Position numbers and translations under genes: made by a program. From an uncultured Prevotellaceae bacterium (lineage in GTDB: Bacteria > Bacteroidota > Bacteroidia > Bacteroidales > Bacteroidaceae): 64,000 nt of DNA. A model generated the notes under the pieces. That model was not told the origin of the DNA and did no database searches. It saw only the letters and a program-made list of their open reading frames with translations. Numbering within the stretch: position 1 is the first letter of the stretch; each line of letters opens with the position of its first letter. Below, in pieces: positions 48,371 through 57,148 of this stretch. The stretch covers positions 62,001-126,000 of the forward strand of contig ONHN01000005.1 in the NCBI GenBank assembly GCA_900317635.1, written 5' to 3'.

Positions 48371-48705
48371 TCAAGTTTCGGCTGTTATGATACAGAGGTA
48401 AAGATGGTGCGTGAAGCGTACCACATCATGCGTAACCGCGTACCGCGACGAGCAAAGCGAGGAGTGGTGCGCGGCAAACTATCGACGATATGGCCAGTGC
48501 GCGAAGCGTACTGCACGTCACAAGGCTCCACTATGCATATTATTGGTAATACATTCTTATCATGTGCGGTACGCTCTGCGCACCGACTTTATCCGCCCGC
48601 CACTTACCGCGCATTCCTCTTCATTTCGCTCATCAGAATACGCGGTTAAGCAAGGTGTGGTGCGCTCTGCGCACCAAAGCAACAGGAACTTCAAAAACTT
48701 GAATC
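48371..48705. repeat. long foldback repeat between glycosyltransferase and deacetylase genes
   Basis: It fills the whole 347-bp gene-free gap. The left part (GTGCGTGAAGCGTACCAC, AACCGCGTACC) and the right part read in reverse (GTGCGCAGAGCGCACCAC, AACCGCGTATT) are colinear over roughly 110 bp. The ends match GTTTCGGCTGTTATGATAC on the left and GGAACTTC...AAACTT on the right. No transposase or coding frame is present. Confidence 0.8.
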
Positions 48706-49434
48706 CTACATCTTATAATGCATACGCTCATAGCGCTTCTTGATGAGTTGGTTTCCGCCATACAGCATATACTTCACCTGTAGCGCCGAGGCAAACTGCA
48801 CCAAGTTGCGCGCGGTCATACCGCCCACAACGGGTTCGAAGTAGTTGCCCGGTATGCTGGAATATACACGCTTGTAACCATACTTCTTTATCTCCTCAAG
48901 CAAGTGGTCGGAGAAATAGCCTATTGGCAAGCATATCTCGTCCACTTCTTTTCCGAGTAAATCTTCCAAATAGGCTTTCGACTCGCCCAACTCGCGTTTC
49001 AGCTCTTCGTCGGTGAACGTGGTGAGATCTTCATGGCTCCACGCATGACACTGAAAGATGAAGCCCTGCCCTTGCAGCTCCTTTATCTCCTCTTTATTCA
49101 GATACCCCTCTTTCCCTATCAGGCTTACGGCAAGGAAGACGGTAGGACATATATTCTCTTTCCGAAAATAGTCGCGCACATCGTAAATTCCCCGAAATCC
49201 ATCGTCGAAAAGCAAAGCCACTTCGCGCTCGGCCTCGCTGATGCGGGGCACAATCTTAAAACCTTGTTCGCGTATCATCCTCACATGCTGCTGAAACAAG
49301 GTCAACGGCGTGCCCATATCCGTGTATTGCACGCTGGCAAACACATCGTGATAGTAGAGCAGCTTGCTCTTCGTGTTCCTGAAAAGACAAGCGCCACAAA
49401 GCAACATCGCGTTTTTAATTAACGTTCTTATCAT
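48706..49434 (-). CDS. polysaccharide deacetylase family protein
   Basis: The 242-residue NodB-type carbohydrate esterase 4 has metal site motifs FDDG (76-79) and H130/H134 in CHAWSHED, with YYHDV upstream. A hydrophobic N-terminal segment (about 5-18) suggests membrane association. It overlaps the upstream glycosyltransferase gene by 20 bp. De-N-acetylation of a sugar in the polysaccharide is the likely job. Confidence 0.8.
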   Translation of the reverse strand: MIRTLIKNAMLLCGACLFRNTKSKLLYYHDVFASVQYTDMGTPLTLFQQHVRMIREQGFKIVPRISEAEREVALLFDDGFRGIYDVRDYFRKENICPTVFLAVSLIGKEGYLNKEEIKELQGQGFIFQCHAWSHEDLTTFTDEELKRELGESKAYLEDLLGKEVDEICLPIGYFSDHLLEEIKKYGYKRVYSSIPGNYFEPVVGGMTARNLVQFASALQVKYMLYGGNQLIKKRYERMHYKM

Positions 49435-50482
49435 AAGCTGCCGTTAGAAAATGTTCTAATTTTTGGCGGTATAGCCTATAATTCCAATGCTGATGCATCA
49501 GGTTGTAGGCCGCCTCTGCACATTGCTTTCGCAAGGCATTGTCTTTATACAAAAGTTTCATCCTCTCTTCAAGGGCTTCCCCACTATCATAAGGGAAGAT
49601 GAAACCCGTACCTTTATCTTCTACTAAGTCGTAACGGGCTCCCACCTTGTCGCTCACAATCACGGGCAACCCAGCGGCCATCGCTTCATTAACCACAAGT
49701 CCCCAAGGTTCGTAGGATGAAGGCAAGACAAAGACATCAGCTTGATGATACTCTCTTACCAGCTCTTCGCCACTCTTTCTACCAGCAAAAGAGATGTTCG
49801 TCTGGGCTTGATAGGCTGCCTGCAACTCCTCTCGCAAATCGCCATCGCCAACCACTCGTAATTCAACGGCGGGATTACCCTGAAACGCTTGTTTGAAGGC
49901 TGCCAACAAGACGCGAAGGTTCTTGCATTCTACCAGCCTCCCAACATAAAGAAATCGGAAGCCCCTTTTCTCTTCCTGCACGGAAGTAGGCTTATACCTT
50001 TCGTTATCCACCATCATCGGACTTAAGAAGATGCGCTCCTCCTTCATCCCGTAATGTCGGAACAAGTCTTTGTGAGCCTTTGTTCCTCCTGCCAAGCCAT
50101 AGCACCATTTCCTTTGAAACAGTAGGTGCAGATACATACTTTTAACCGCGCGAGCCACGCGATTGCTTGGGATGCTGAGAGGTGTGTCGGAATCTATACC
50201 GATAGGACGGCGTAGCACGAAGTTGAGCAAGAAAAAGAGGATGTTCGTACTATTGCTATACCCATTGAGGATGACAACATCGTTGCTGCGTAGCGTTTTC
50301 CACGCAAAACGCAACCGCTGCCATAAGGAAGCCGCTGCCACACTTTCAACTCTTTCACCCTCGCGCTGTGCAAACGACTGACCATACAGATACGCCCACT
50401 TAACGCCAAGCGGCTCATATACCGCCCTGTTACGGTCGATAGTATAGTTGGCAGGTTCGTAGAGGAGGGCAAAGACTTTCAT
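49415..50482 (-). CDS. glycosyltransferase family 4
   Basis: The 355-residue GT-B enzyme has an N-terminal acceptor domain and a C-terminal domain with FRFLYVGRLVECKNLRVLL, VVGDGDLREEL and SYEPWGLVVNEAMAAGLPVI. It lies 6 bp after the GNAT-like gene and overlaps the deacetylase gene. The linkage is unknown. Confidence 0.83.
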   Translation of the reverse strand: MKVFALLYEPANYTIDRNRAVYEPLGVKWAYLYGQSFAQREGERVESVAAASLWQRLRFAWKTLRSNDVVILNGYSNSTNILFFLLNFVLRRPIGIDSDTPLSIPSNRVARAVKSMYLHLLFQRKWCYGLAGGTKAHKDLFRHYGMKEERIFLSPMMVDNERYKPTSVQEEKRGFRFLYVGRLVECKNLRVLLAAFKQAFQGNPAVELRVVGDGDLREELQAAYQAQTNISFAGRKSGEELVREYHQADVFVLPSSYEPWGLVVNEAMAAGLPVIVSDKVGARYDLVEDKGTGFIFPYDSGEALEERMKLLYKDNALRKQCAEAAYNLMHQHWNYRLYRQKLEHFLTAAYDKNVN

Positions 50483-50488
50483 TGTTCG

Positions 50489-51550
50489 TCACTTCCTTAA
50501 AATTTGCTTAGCAATCTGCTTTAAGAGATAGAAATTGAGCGATGCTATGTTCTTTATCTGTCCCCAATAACCCTTAGCGTACCTAAAAGTATAGAGGTTT
50601 TCAAGCTGAGGACGGAAATTATGAACTTTGTAGGGATACCATCCGCGAGCAAAGTTGAGTTCTCCCCCACCTTGTTCACATAGTTGTTTAAGCACTCCCA
50701 ACACATTCCATAAGTTGTGTGCTTTTTCCTTATAAATTGCTATCCACTGTATGTAAGTATTCTTCTCCTTTAAATCGGGTATTAAAAGGCTGGCAGCAAC
50801 AGCATCCTCCGCAGATTTCGTCAAAGCAATGTGCAACATGCCGCCTTCGTAAAGCGTTTGCAAAAAAGAAATAAAGTCTTCAGAAAAATAGGATGCTTCG
50901 CGCATCTTAGCTGCTATCATCTCGCCAATGATTTTTCTTACCTCTTCTGGAAAAGCGGTCTGTTCTGCTGAAACAATCTCCGTTCTTACATTAGTAGCCT
51001 TTTTATCTACATTTTTCAAGCGATAGCGCTCTTTTGTGTTCAGTGCAGGCAAACATTTGAAAAGATCCTCTCGTTGTCCAGCAATAACTTTTACAAGCGA
51101 ATAACCAGCTTCAGACGAAACAATAGAGCCCTTAAGGAAATACCTCAAAAAAGCTAAAAGCGGACTTTGCGCAGGAATGTTCTTAAAACACATCCTACGT
51201 ACGTCGCTATCGGCTTGTATGTAGTCGGCTATTTCCTCATATATATGGTAGTCGGAACGGCTTTTTGCATCGACAATGATATCACAAAAATCTGTATTGC
51301 TTTCGTTCAAAAAAGATAGAGTTCCATCTTTACTTAATACGCATGGCATAATAGCACAAAGCTCTGCCCCATTCTTCTTATAGCAAAACAGAACATAAGG
51401 TTTATCGCCAGGCGAATGAAAATGCTCCCAGGATGTCTTAAAATAGAGGAAAGACTGAAAGGCTGTTGTCCCAACTGACGAAGTCACTAATTCTTTCCAC
51501 GTGTCACTCTGCTTTTCAAGACTTGATAGTTCGTTATACAGACGTATCAT
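50489..51550 (-). CDS. GNAT/FemAB-like acyltransferase
   Basis: The 353-residue protein has the organisation of BioF2/FemAB-type double-GNAT proteins (Acetyltransf_6). N-terminal half: FLYFKTSWEHF, PYVLFCYKKNG. C-terminal GNAT-like half: KERYRLKNVDKK, GMLHIALTKSAEDAVAASL, FARGWYPYKVHNFRP. Such genes occur in exopolysaccharide clusters and may acylate a sugar. It overlaps the Wzy-like gene by 17 bp. No catalytic residue can be pinned down by eye. Confidence 0.65.
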   Translation of the reverse strand: MIRLYNELSSLEKQSDTWKELVTSSVGTTAFQSFLYFKTSWEHFHSPGDKPYVLFCYKKNGAELCAIMPCVLSKDGTLSFLNESNTDFCDIIVDAKSRSDYHIYEEIADYIQADSDVRRMCFKNIPAQSPLLAFLRYFLKGSIVSSEAGYSLVKVIAGQREDLFKCLPALNTKERYRLKNVDKKATNVRTEIVSAEQTAFPEEVRKIIGEMIAAKMREASYFSEDFISFLQTLYEGGMLHIALTKSAEDAVAASLLIPDLKEKNTYIQWIAIYKEKAHNLWNVLGVLKQLCEQGGGELNFARGWYPYKVHNFRPQLENLYTFRYAKGYWGQIKNIASLNFYLLKQIAKQILRK

Positions 51551-52709
51551 CTGCCATCATTAATTTTGCAGGTTTAACTTTTCGCCTATTATACGCATAT
51601 AGATAGGCCGACAACACAGCCATCGACATATAAAACAATGTATTCTCAATTTCGTGCACACCAACCCAAACGGCTTCGAAAAAGGCAGCTACAATCAAAC
51701 TAAGTAAGATGCTTATGTGAAAGCGAACAGCTACATGACGAATTGGGTATAGCTTACGAAAATAATGAAGAGCGTAAAACCATATTGCGGCAAACAAGAG
51801 CAATGCAAAAGGATAACCCATAAACTTGATGTGCTCCAAATAGCCACTATGCGAACCTAAAACCGACAACTTGGCTGCTTTACCCACATTTTGCGCCCGA
51901 TACCCCCATCCCGAAATAGGCTTCTGGGCTATCATTATTCTAGCCGCTTCGCGTTCTACTTCACGATTATTGCCTTCCTTACCTTCTATTGTATTTTCCA
52001 TACGCTCAACGCCAACAGTTTTAATACCCATTCGAGGCAAGGCATAAAAGACGATAAAAGACATAACTAAACTTACCAAAACAATCCTCAGGGTAAGACC
52101 ATAACGAACAAATAAAATAACAACTGCCATCAGCATAGCATTACGACTACCACCACCCAATATACCTATCAAACACACCAACACCGAGAGCCAAACATAC
52201 CACGGCATGCGTTTGAAGAAAAAAAGGAACTGGGCTAAGGCTATTGTACCCATCATACTCGTTGTATTGCTATTTGTAAAGCCTAACTGCATACGCTGAT
52301 TACTGGATAACTCCCCCATACCACCAAATAATATAGAATACAGCAATACGCCCGTAATCAAGAAGGCAAAGAGGCGAGATGACTCTTGAAAGTAGAAACT
52401 AAAATTGCTTGTAACTCCGGCTATCACAATGGCAAAAACAACAACTTTGGATAGCACATAGAGCAAAGTTTCTGCTGATATTGTGGAATAACCCAGCGTA
52501 AACTCATACAACACATAGATGCCAGCTAAAAGATAAAGCGGCTTGCATGCACTGTAAACCTTCGCTGAAAGGCAATAAGGCACTAATAACAGGCCTAAAG
52601 CCAAGAAGACATAAAATAATGTCCCCGACAGAAATCCAAGGATTTTAGTTTGCGCTAAAAGGTTTTCAACAATAAACAACAACAAAAGATATTTTCGTAG
52701 AAATTGCAT
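51534..52709 (-). CDS. Wzy/O-antigen-ligase-like polymerase
   Basis: The 391-residue integral membrane protein has about eleven helices and a large extracytoplasmic loop (about 225-275; GNNREVEREAARIMIAQKPI then GWGYRAQNVG), followed by SVLGSHSGYLEHIKFMG, typical of O-antigen polymerase/ligase proteins. It probably joins repeat units. No Wzx flippase is seen in the window. Confidence 0.75.
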   Translation of the reverse strand: MQFLRKYLLLLFIVENLLAQTKILGFLSGTLFYVFLALGLLLVPYCLSAKVYSACKPLYLLAGIYVLYEFTLGYSTISAETLLYVLSKVVVFAIVIAGVTSNFSFYFQESSRLFAFLITGVLLYSILFGGMGELSSNQRMQLGFTNSNTTSMMGTIALAQFLFFFKRMPWYVWLSVLVCLIGILGGGSRNAMLMAVVILFVRYGLTLRIVLVSLVMSFIVFYALPRMGIKTVGVERMENTIEGKEGNNREVEREAARIMIAQKPISGWGYRAQNVGKAAKLSVLGSHSGYLEHIKFMGYPFALLLFAAIWFYALHYFRKLYPIRHVAVRFHISILLSLIVAAFFEAVWVGVHEIENTLFYMSMAVLSAYLYAYNRRKVKPAKLMMADDTSV

Positions 52710-52797
52710 AATAATAGTGGTAATTACATGCTACCATCAGCTTAAGCTATAGAAATCACCTATAAAGAAGCCGCTCCTTTAAAGTTAACACCCTTGC

Positions 52798-53814
52798 CTA
52801 AAAATAAGAGCGCATGAAATTAAAAGCTTTGACAACCTTTTGCCTGAAAGTATAACGCTTTAGAACATCACTCATAGAAACGGCCTCGTATTCTTGTCGA
52901 GTCATCTTCCCACGATAACCATAATCTACAGCAATCTCGTTGTTAGCGAAGAATTCTATCAATTCAGGCTCATTTAACCATTTCCCATTTATGACGGCTG
53001 AACAATCTTTTATCCAAAGATAATCATAGATTGGAGGAGAAGATACAATATAGACCTTTTCGGTGTAGCGGGACGGCCAGCGACGGGCACGTGCTGAACC
53101 ATATCCTTCAAATCCCCAAATACTCTCCCATGGGCGCAACCACTTCAAGAGAACACTTTTACGCCAAATGGTTGGCACGAAGTGCGTCTTCCACCCTCCG
53201 CGATGTATCAACTTGTATTCCAACGCCTTAGCTCCATTATACTCTGAAGGTTTCAAGTTGCGTATCCGCGTTCCGTTAAATTGGAATGAGGCGATACTTG
53301 CGTCCTTATCCATAATATCAAGTATCTCCTCAAAGTAAGATGTTTCTACCTGGTCGCAACAAAAGAAATCATCAAGCACAAGGAATACATACTCTGACTC
53401 TATCCGATTTAACGCATCAGCAAAACGACGGCTCCAACTAATAGCTTTATCGCCATACTTGTCTAACTGGTTTAGCGTCTTCACACTAAAAGCTAACTCT
53501 TGACGCGGAACAAATTGTTTATGCTCTGTGCTAAGATAGACAGGATAGGGTATATCTTGCCAAAACTTGTTTATACAATCAAAAAAAGGATGCCAAAGGT
53601 CTTCATACGCATCACACGAAGACATTAAAAACGAAAGCCGGTTATTCATATCAATAGTTGGTTTTATTAGGGGTGTTCTATCTTTGTTTTTCCACATAGC
53701 CTGCAACTTCCCGAGTAGCAAACCCAGCTCATAACGAACACGCGCCAAGGAAGATAGGACAGCGCGATTATCCCAGTGGAAACGAGGCCATTCCTCCTGC
53801 TGCCAGATATACAT
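52798..53814 (-). CDS. glycosyltransferase-like protein fused to a Fic N-terminal remnant
   Basis: The 338-residue frame is composite. Residues 1-39 are the start of a Fic-family protein (DUF4172-like). The remainder, from M40 (53697) or M56 (53649), looks like a cytosolic sugar transferase: FLMSSCDAYEDLWHPFF, YPVYLSTEHK, the acidic VFLVLDDFFCCD, and a C-terminal basic region. Its family is not certain. Translation may start at M40 or M56 rather than at the Fic start. An 88-bp gap separates it from the Wzy-like gene. Confidence 0.65.
   Translation of the reverse strand: MYIWQQEEWPRFHWDNRAVLSSLARVRYELGLLLGKLQAMWKNKDRTPLIKPTIDMNNRLSFLMSSCDAYEDLWHPFFDCINKFWQDIPYPVYLSTEHKQFVPRQELAFSVKTLNQLDKYGDKAISWSRRFADALNRIESEYVFLVLDDFFCCDQVETSYFEEILDIMDKDASIASFQFNGTRIRNLKPSEYNGAKALEYKLIHRGGWKTHFVPTIWRKSVLLKWLRPWESIWGFEGYGSARARRWPSRYTEKVYIVSSPPIYDYLWIKDCSAVINGKWLNEPELIEFFANNEIAVDYGYRGKMTRQEYEAVSMSDVLKRYTFRQKVVKAFNFMRSYF
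53698..53814 (-). pseudogene. 5' fragment of a Fic (DUF4172) gene
   Basis: The first 39 codons read MYIWQQEEWPRFHWDN, then LARVRYELGLLLGKLQA. This is the hallmark start of Fic AMP-transferase proteins with a DUF4172 N-terminal domain. The match stops at codon 39. No Fic core motif (HPFxxGN) follows. It is an in-frame remnant left by recombination. Confidence 0.75.
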
Positions 53815-53949
53815 ACAGATTTTGAATATGCCTATGCGGAGAATAATGCCCTTAATCTCCGCAACATTTGCGGTAATAATAACGCTTATCCAGTTTTTTT
53901 ACTATCTTGATCCCCCATGCAACAAACGATACTTAAGGACAATTCCCAA

Positions 53950-54250
53950 TTCAAGGTTTCGGTAGTTGTGATACGGGTGGATAAATGGTGCGCGAAGCGT
54001 ACCACACCTTGTTTAACCGCGTACCGCGAGGAGCGCAGCGACGAGTGGTGCGCGGAAGACAAGCACTGAGATAGCAGTGCGCAAAGCGTACTACACGTTA
54101 CAAGTCCTCTTTGCAACAGAACTTCTTAGCAATTCATATCTTTAATGTGCGGTACGCTCTGCGCACCGACTTTATCCGCCCCTCAGCTACCGCGCATGGC
54201 GTGGTGCGCTCCGCGCACTATCGCCGCAGGAACTTCCGAAACTTAAATTC
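53950..54250. repeat. long foldback repeat, second copy
   Basis: It lies in the 448-bp gene-free gap 53815-54262. The left half (GTGCGCGAAGCGTACCAC, AACCGCGTACCGCG) parallels the copy at 48371. The right half is shorter and lacks the middle segment. The ends read GGTTTCGGTAGTTGTGATAC and GGAACTTCCGAAACTT. The rest of the gap (53815-53949) shows nothing recognisable. Confidence 0.8.
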
Positions 54251-54262
54251 CTCCACTACACC

Positions 54263-55468
54263 TCATCGCGCTATTGTCTTCGTGAATTTTGCTCCCTCTT
54301 CGTGCCCTTCGTGGTTCCAACTTTCCTCAACATGCTCCTCCAAAAACTGCCGTACTAAGCTATCAATCCCTACGTCTATCGTCAGCCGCTGAGCGTAGCG
54401 CGCTTGTCGATAGGCCTTTATCTTTTCTGATAGAGCCTCGTCATCGCCTTTATCTATGAGCCATTTGTCGGCCTCTTCTGCTGCCACGATTTCTGCAATG
54501 CCCTGCCCTTTCACCGCCATAAAAGGCGTACCGCAAGCATAGGACTCGGTATAGACGCACCCAAAGGCCTCCCAATAGGACGGCAGGACGAAGAGGTCCA
54601 GACTGCGATAGAAGGCGGGGAGCTCGTCATGAGCCACTTCTGTTAAGAACGCGATGTGGTCTGACAGTCCGTGCTCGCGCACATAGGCCTCGCAGTCGGC
54701 CAGAGTCCGACCGCTACCAATAAACCGCACGCGCAAATCGTCCATTCCATCGCGGATAAGGCGCTCGGCAGCGCGGATAAGCGTTAGCTGGTCCTTCAGA
54801 GGCCAGAAGTTGCCAACACAACCAATAACGAAACCCTCGTGCACTACGTTATCAGCGCCAGGGTTGAAGAGCGAGGTATCTACGCCATTATATAGCACGT
54901 ACTCAGCTTTCAACTTCACGCCCTCAACGGCTTTCACGTAGTCCAAGGTGCGGCGGCTTACGCCCACGTTGAGGTCGGCCTCGTTGCAAATAGCACGCCC
55001 GTAGCGCCGCATCCACGCTTGATGCCAGTCGAAACGGGCCAACCGCCCACTGGTTTCACTCATCACGTCGAAGCCGTGGTGCTGCACGATGGTCTTGATG
55101 GCAGGGTTCATGCGCTTCAGGCGGACGGCGTAGAAACCGAGGTCGGTCACGTGGGCATGGCAAACGGCAATGTCGTGGAGCGCAATGCCCTCCTCCTTCA
55201 GCTTTCGCACCAAGGCCCTCACGGACAGCGCATCGCTCAGGCCATTGGGCAGCAAGCAACTGGGCGGTGCATAGTGAGGACACCGCAACACGCGCACGCC
55301 CCCAAACTCATAGTCCCCTCCGCGCTGCCAAAAAGCGTATGGCTTCACCACGACCACGCGATAATCGCTCACGCGCTCGATGGCTCGCGTCTGGTCGTAG
55401 ATGAACGGGCCATGAAACGAGTCGGCCTCGGGAAAGAAGGGCGTCAGGATGAGGTAAACCTTGGGCAT
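54263..55468 (-). CDS. glycosyltransferase family 4
   Basis: The 401-residue GT-B enzyme has PKVYLILTPFFPEADSFHGP, VQHHGFDV, YNGVDTSLFNPGAD, GCVGNFWPLKDQ and YWEAFGCVYTESYACGTPF. The last 20 or so residues (WNHEGHEEGAKFTK) are encoded by an ACCAC-type repeat half (about 54281-54320), so the gene's 3' end has been replaced or extended by the repeat. It is preceded by another such repeat. Confidence 0.83.
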   Translation of the reverse strand: MPKVYLILTPFFPEADSFHGPFIYDQTRAIERVSDYRVVVVKPYAFWQRGGDYEFGGVRVLRCPHYAPPSCLLPNGLSDALSVRALVRKLKEEGIALHDIAVCHAHVTDLGFYAVRLKRMNPAIKTIVQHHGFDVMSETSGRLARFDWHQAWMRRYGRAICNEADLNVGVSRRTLDYVKAVEGVKLKAEYVLYNGVDTSLFNPGADNVVHEGFVIGCVGNFWPLKDQLTLIRAAERLIRDGMDDLRVRFIGSGRTLADCEAYVREHGLSDHIAFLTEVAHDELPAFYRSLDLFVLPSYWEAFGCVYTESYACGTPFMAVKGQGIAEIVAAEEADKWLIDKGDDEALSEKIKAYRQARYAQRLTIDVGIDSLVRQFLEEHVEESWNHEGHEEGAKFTKTIAR

Positions 55469-55488
55469 ACGGATAAAATTTATACCAC

Positions 55489-55580
55489 TAAAAACACAAA
55501 AAGAACACTAAACACACAAAAGCCGCAGAAGTATTCGTGTTCATTTGAAAGCATTCGCGTCTTTCGTGGTTAAAGTTTTA
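55489..55580. repeat. ACCAC-type intergenic repeat
   Basis: ACCACTAAAAACACAAAAAG on the left and CTTTCGTGGTTA on the right form loose inverted ends with GTGTTC/GAACAC inside. It lies between a glycosyltransferase and the acyltransferase gene. It belongs to the same family as 57534-57622 and 60196-60303. Confidence 0.65.
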
Positions 55581-55630
55581 TGTCTTTTGCGGATTTTTGA
55601 GTCTTTTGCGGACTTTTGAGTCTTTTGTAG

Positions 55631-56692
55631 TTAAGAGCTAAATCGCAAATAGTCGTGGATCCTCATTTCCACCTGCCTATACCCACTCACTATGCGCTCC
55701 CCCAACCGCGCCGTGATGCCCCCCAACAACAGCCGGCGGAGCACTTCTACTACGACGCACACAGCCAGCAGCATCAGCAATTTGCCTAAGACGTACAAAG
55801 GCAACGCCGCGCTGTCGGCTTCCATGTTCCAATATGGCAACAGCAGGCCGTGGAAAAGATAGAGCGGAAAGACGAATCCCGCCAGCGCATTCACCCACCG
55901 AACAACGCACGTCCCGCGTTGCGCAAGATATACGATGCACGAGGCCTCAACGAAAATGAGCAGATTGGTGTCGTGGCATAGGTCGAGAGCCACCTTCCCA
56001 CTGCGCAAACTCAACACGCTATTGCCCACAAAGATGAGCGTAAACGCCGCCGCAAGCAACAGCCACGCATGCTCGCGCACGAGGCGCGGAAACCCATAGA
56101 GCCCGTAGTAGCGCCCAGCCAGGTAGAGGAACACCACGTACAACGTCCCCTTGCCCTTATCGCCCGTAGGATCGGCAAATGTCAACGTAGGCACTACCAC
56201 CAAGAGCAGCAACAATAAGCCTACAACCTTCCCATACGCGCTTCGGCCCAATCGCTCCGCCGCCACATTCAGCGCGGGCGAAAGGCAGAACAGCAAGAAA
56301 TAGGCCGTCACGAACCACCAGCGGCGCGAGGCGATAGGAAATACCGCGTTGCGAAGCGTCTGCGCCGTGATGCTCTCCGTGCCCAACGCTGCCTGACATA
56401 GCAGCAAAAGCATTGAAAAAGTCCAAATCAGCAGCCAAAACTGCACAAGACGCTCCAAGCGAAACCGTATGCCGTAAAAACCGCTAATCAACACAAACAC
56501 CGACACGCCTGCATTGCCTACCGCATTCCACAGCACGATAAACTCGCGGTTCGCAGGGTTCGTAGTCTGGAAATACGAACCCAGCACGTGCATCCCGCAT
56601 ATCATCAAGATAGCACCAATGCGCAACGCTTCAACCCGCGAATTGCGCGTTGAAGAAGCGGGGAAACACTGCGAAACTATCTTTGCTAACAT
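55631..56692 (-). CDS. acyltransferase family 3 membrane protein
   Basis: The 353-residue polytopic protein (about ten helices) starts with RVEALRIGAILMICGMHVLG, the typical family 3 first helix with its conserved Arg and His. It is of the OafA/WecH type and probably adds acetyl groups to the polysaccharide. It stands alone between repeats. Confidence 0.8.
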   Translation of the reverse strand: MLAKIVSQCFPASSTRNSRVEALRIGAILMICGMHVLGSYFQTTNPANREFIVLWNAVGNAGVSVFVLISGFYGIRFRLERLVQFWLLIWTFSMLLLLCQAALGTESITAQTLRNAVFPIASRRWWFVTAYFLLFCLSPALNVAAERLGRSAYGKVVGLLLLLLVVVPTLTFADPTGDKGKGTLYVVFLYLAGRYYGLYGFPRLVREHAWLLLAAAFTLIFVGNSVLSLRSGKVALDLCHDTNLLIFVEASCIVYLAQRGTCVVRWVNALAGFVFPLYLFHGLLLPYWNMEADSAALPLYVLGKLLMLLAVCVVVEVLRRLLLGGITARLGERIVSGYRQVEMRIHDYLRFSS

Positions 56693-56871
56693 AACAAAAC
56701 GGAAAGGCTAAAACCACGAAAGAGGCGAATGTTTGCGAATGAACACGAAAGCATTATTGCAAATAATCAGCCTATCGCATTCGAAGTCCTCATGTTTTTT
56801 GCGGTTTCCCAAATAGGAGTTTCAAAACGTTTTTCTGTGGCAGATGATTTGCGCCTTGCCCTGACAGCCGC

Positions 56872-56959
56872 ACTTTCAAAGCCTGAAAGGAAGACTTTCA
56901 AAGCCTGACAGTCGGACTTCCAAAGCCTGAAAGGAACACTTTCAAAGCCTGAAAGTTGG
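56872..56959. repeat. intergenic array 3: four direct units, exact 22-bp period
   Basis: Units start at 56872, 56894, 56916 and 56938. The core CTTTCAAAGCCTGAAAG is itself a dyad (CTTTCA...TGAAAG). Units 2 and 3 carry single-base changes. It lies in the 456-bp gap 56693-57148. The rest of that gap has an ACCAC-type half (about 56711-56748) and an AT-rich stretch with no gene. Confidence 0.88.
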
Positions 56960-57148
56960 CCCGTCAGAGCCAGAAAAAACGTTCTTTTGTAGTTTAACGA
57001 TTGTAGTTGACTACTTGTGGGCTTACTCACGATAAGGGTTGACCCCAGATTAAACTTAATTTTATTTCACGTTGACTCTACTTTATGTTCGTCAGAGCCA
57101 GAAAAAAATGGCGACTCGAATTCGCACGTTTTCATCGGCCTAAAGTCT

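Noticed and set aside
48371..48705. Insertion sequence
   Set aside because: There is no transposase frame, and the length is too short for an autonomous element.
53886..54116. 76-codon minus-strand frame in the foldback repeat
   Set aside because: It is the translated repeat. A similar peptide arises in the copies at 48404 and 47264.
56872..56959. CRISPR array
   Set aside because: Units are directly adjacent with no unique spacers, and no cas gene is in the window.
56767..57030. 87-codon minus-strand frame over array 3
   Set aside because: It encodes only the translated 22-bp units and AT-rich flanks. It is not a protein gene.
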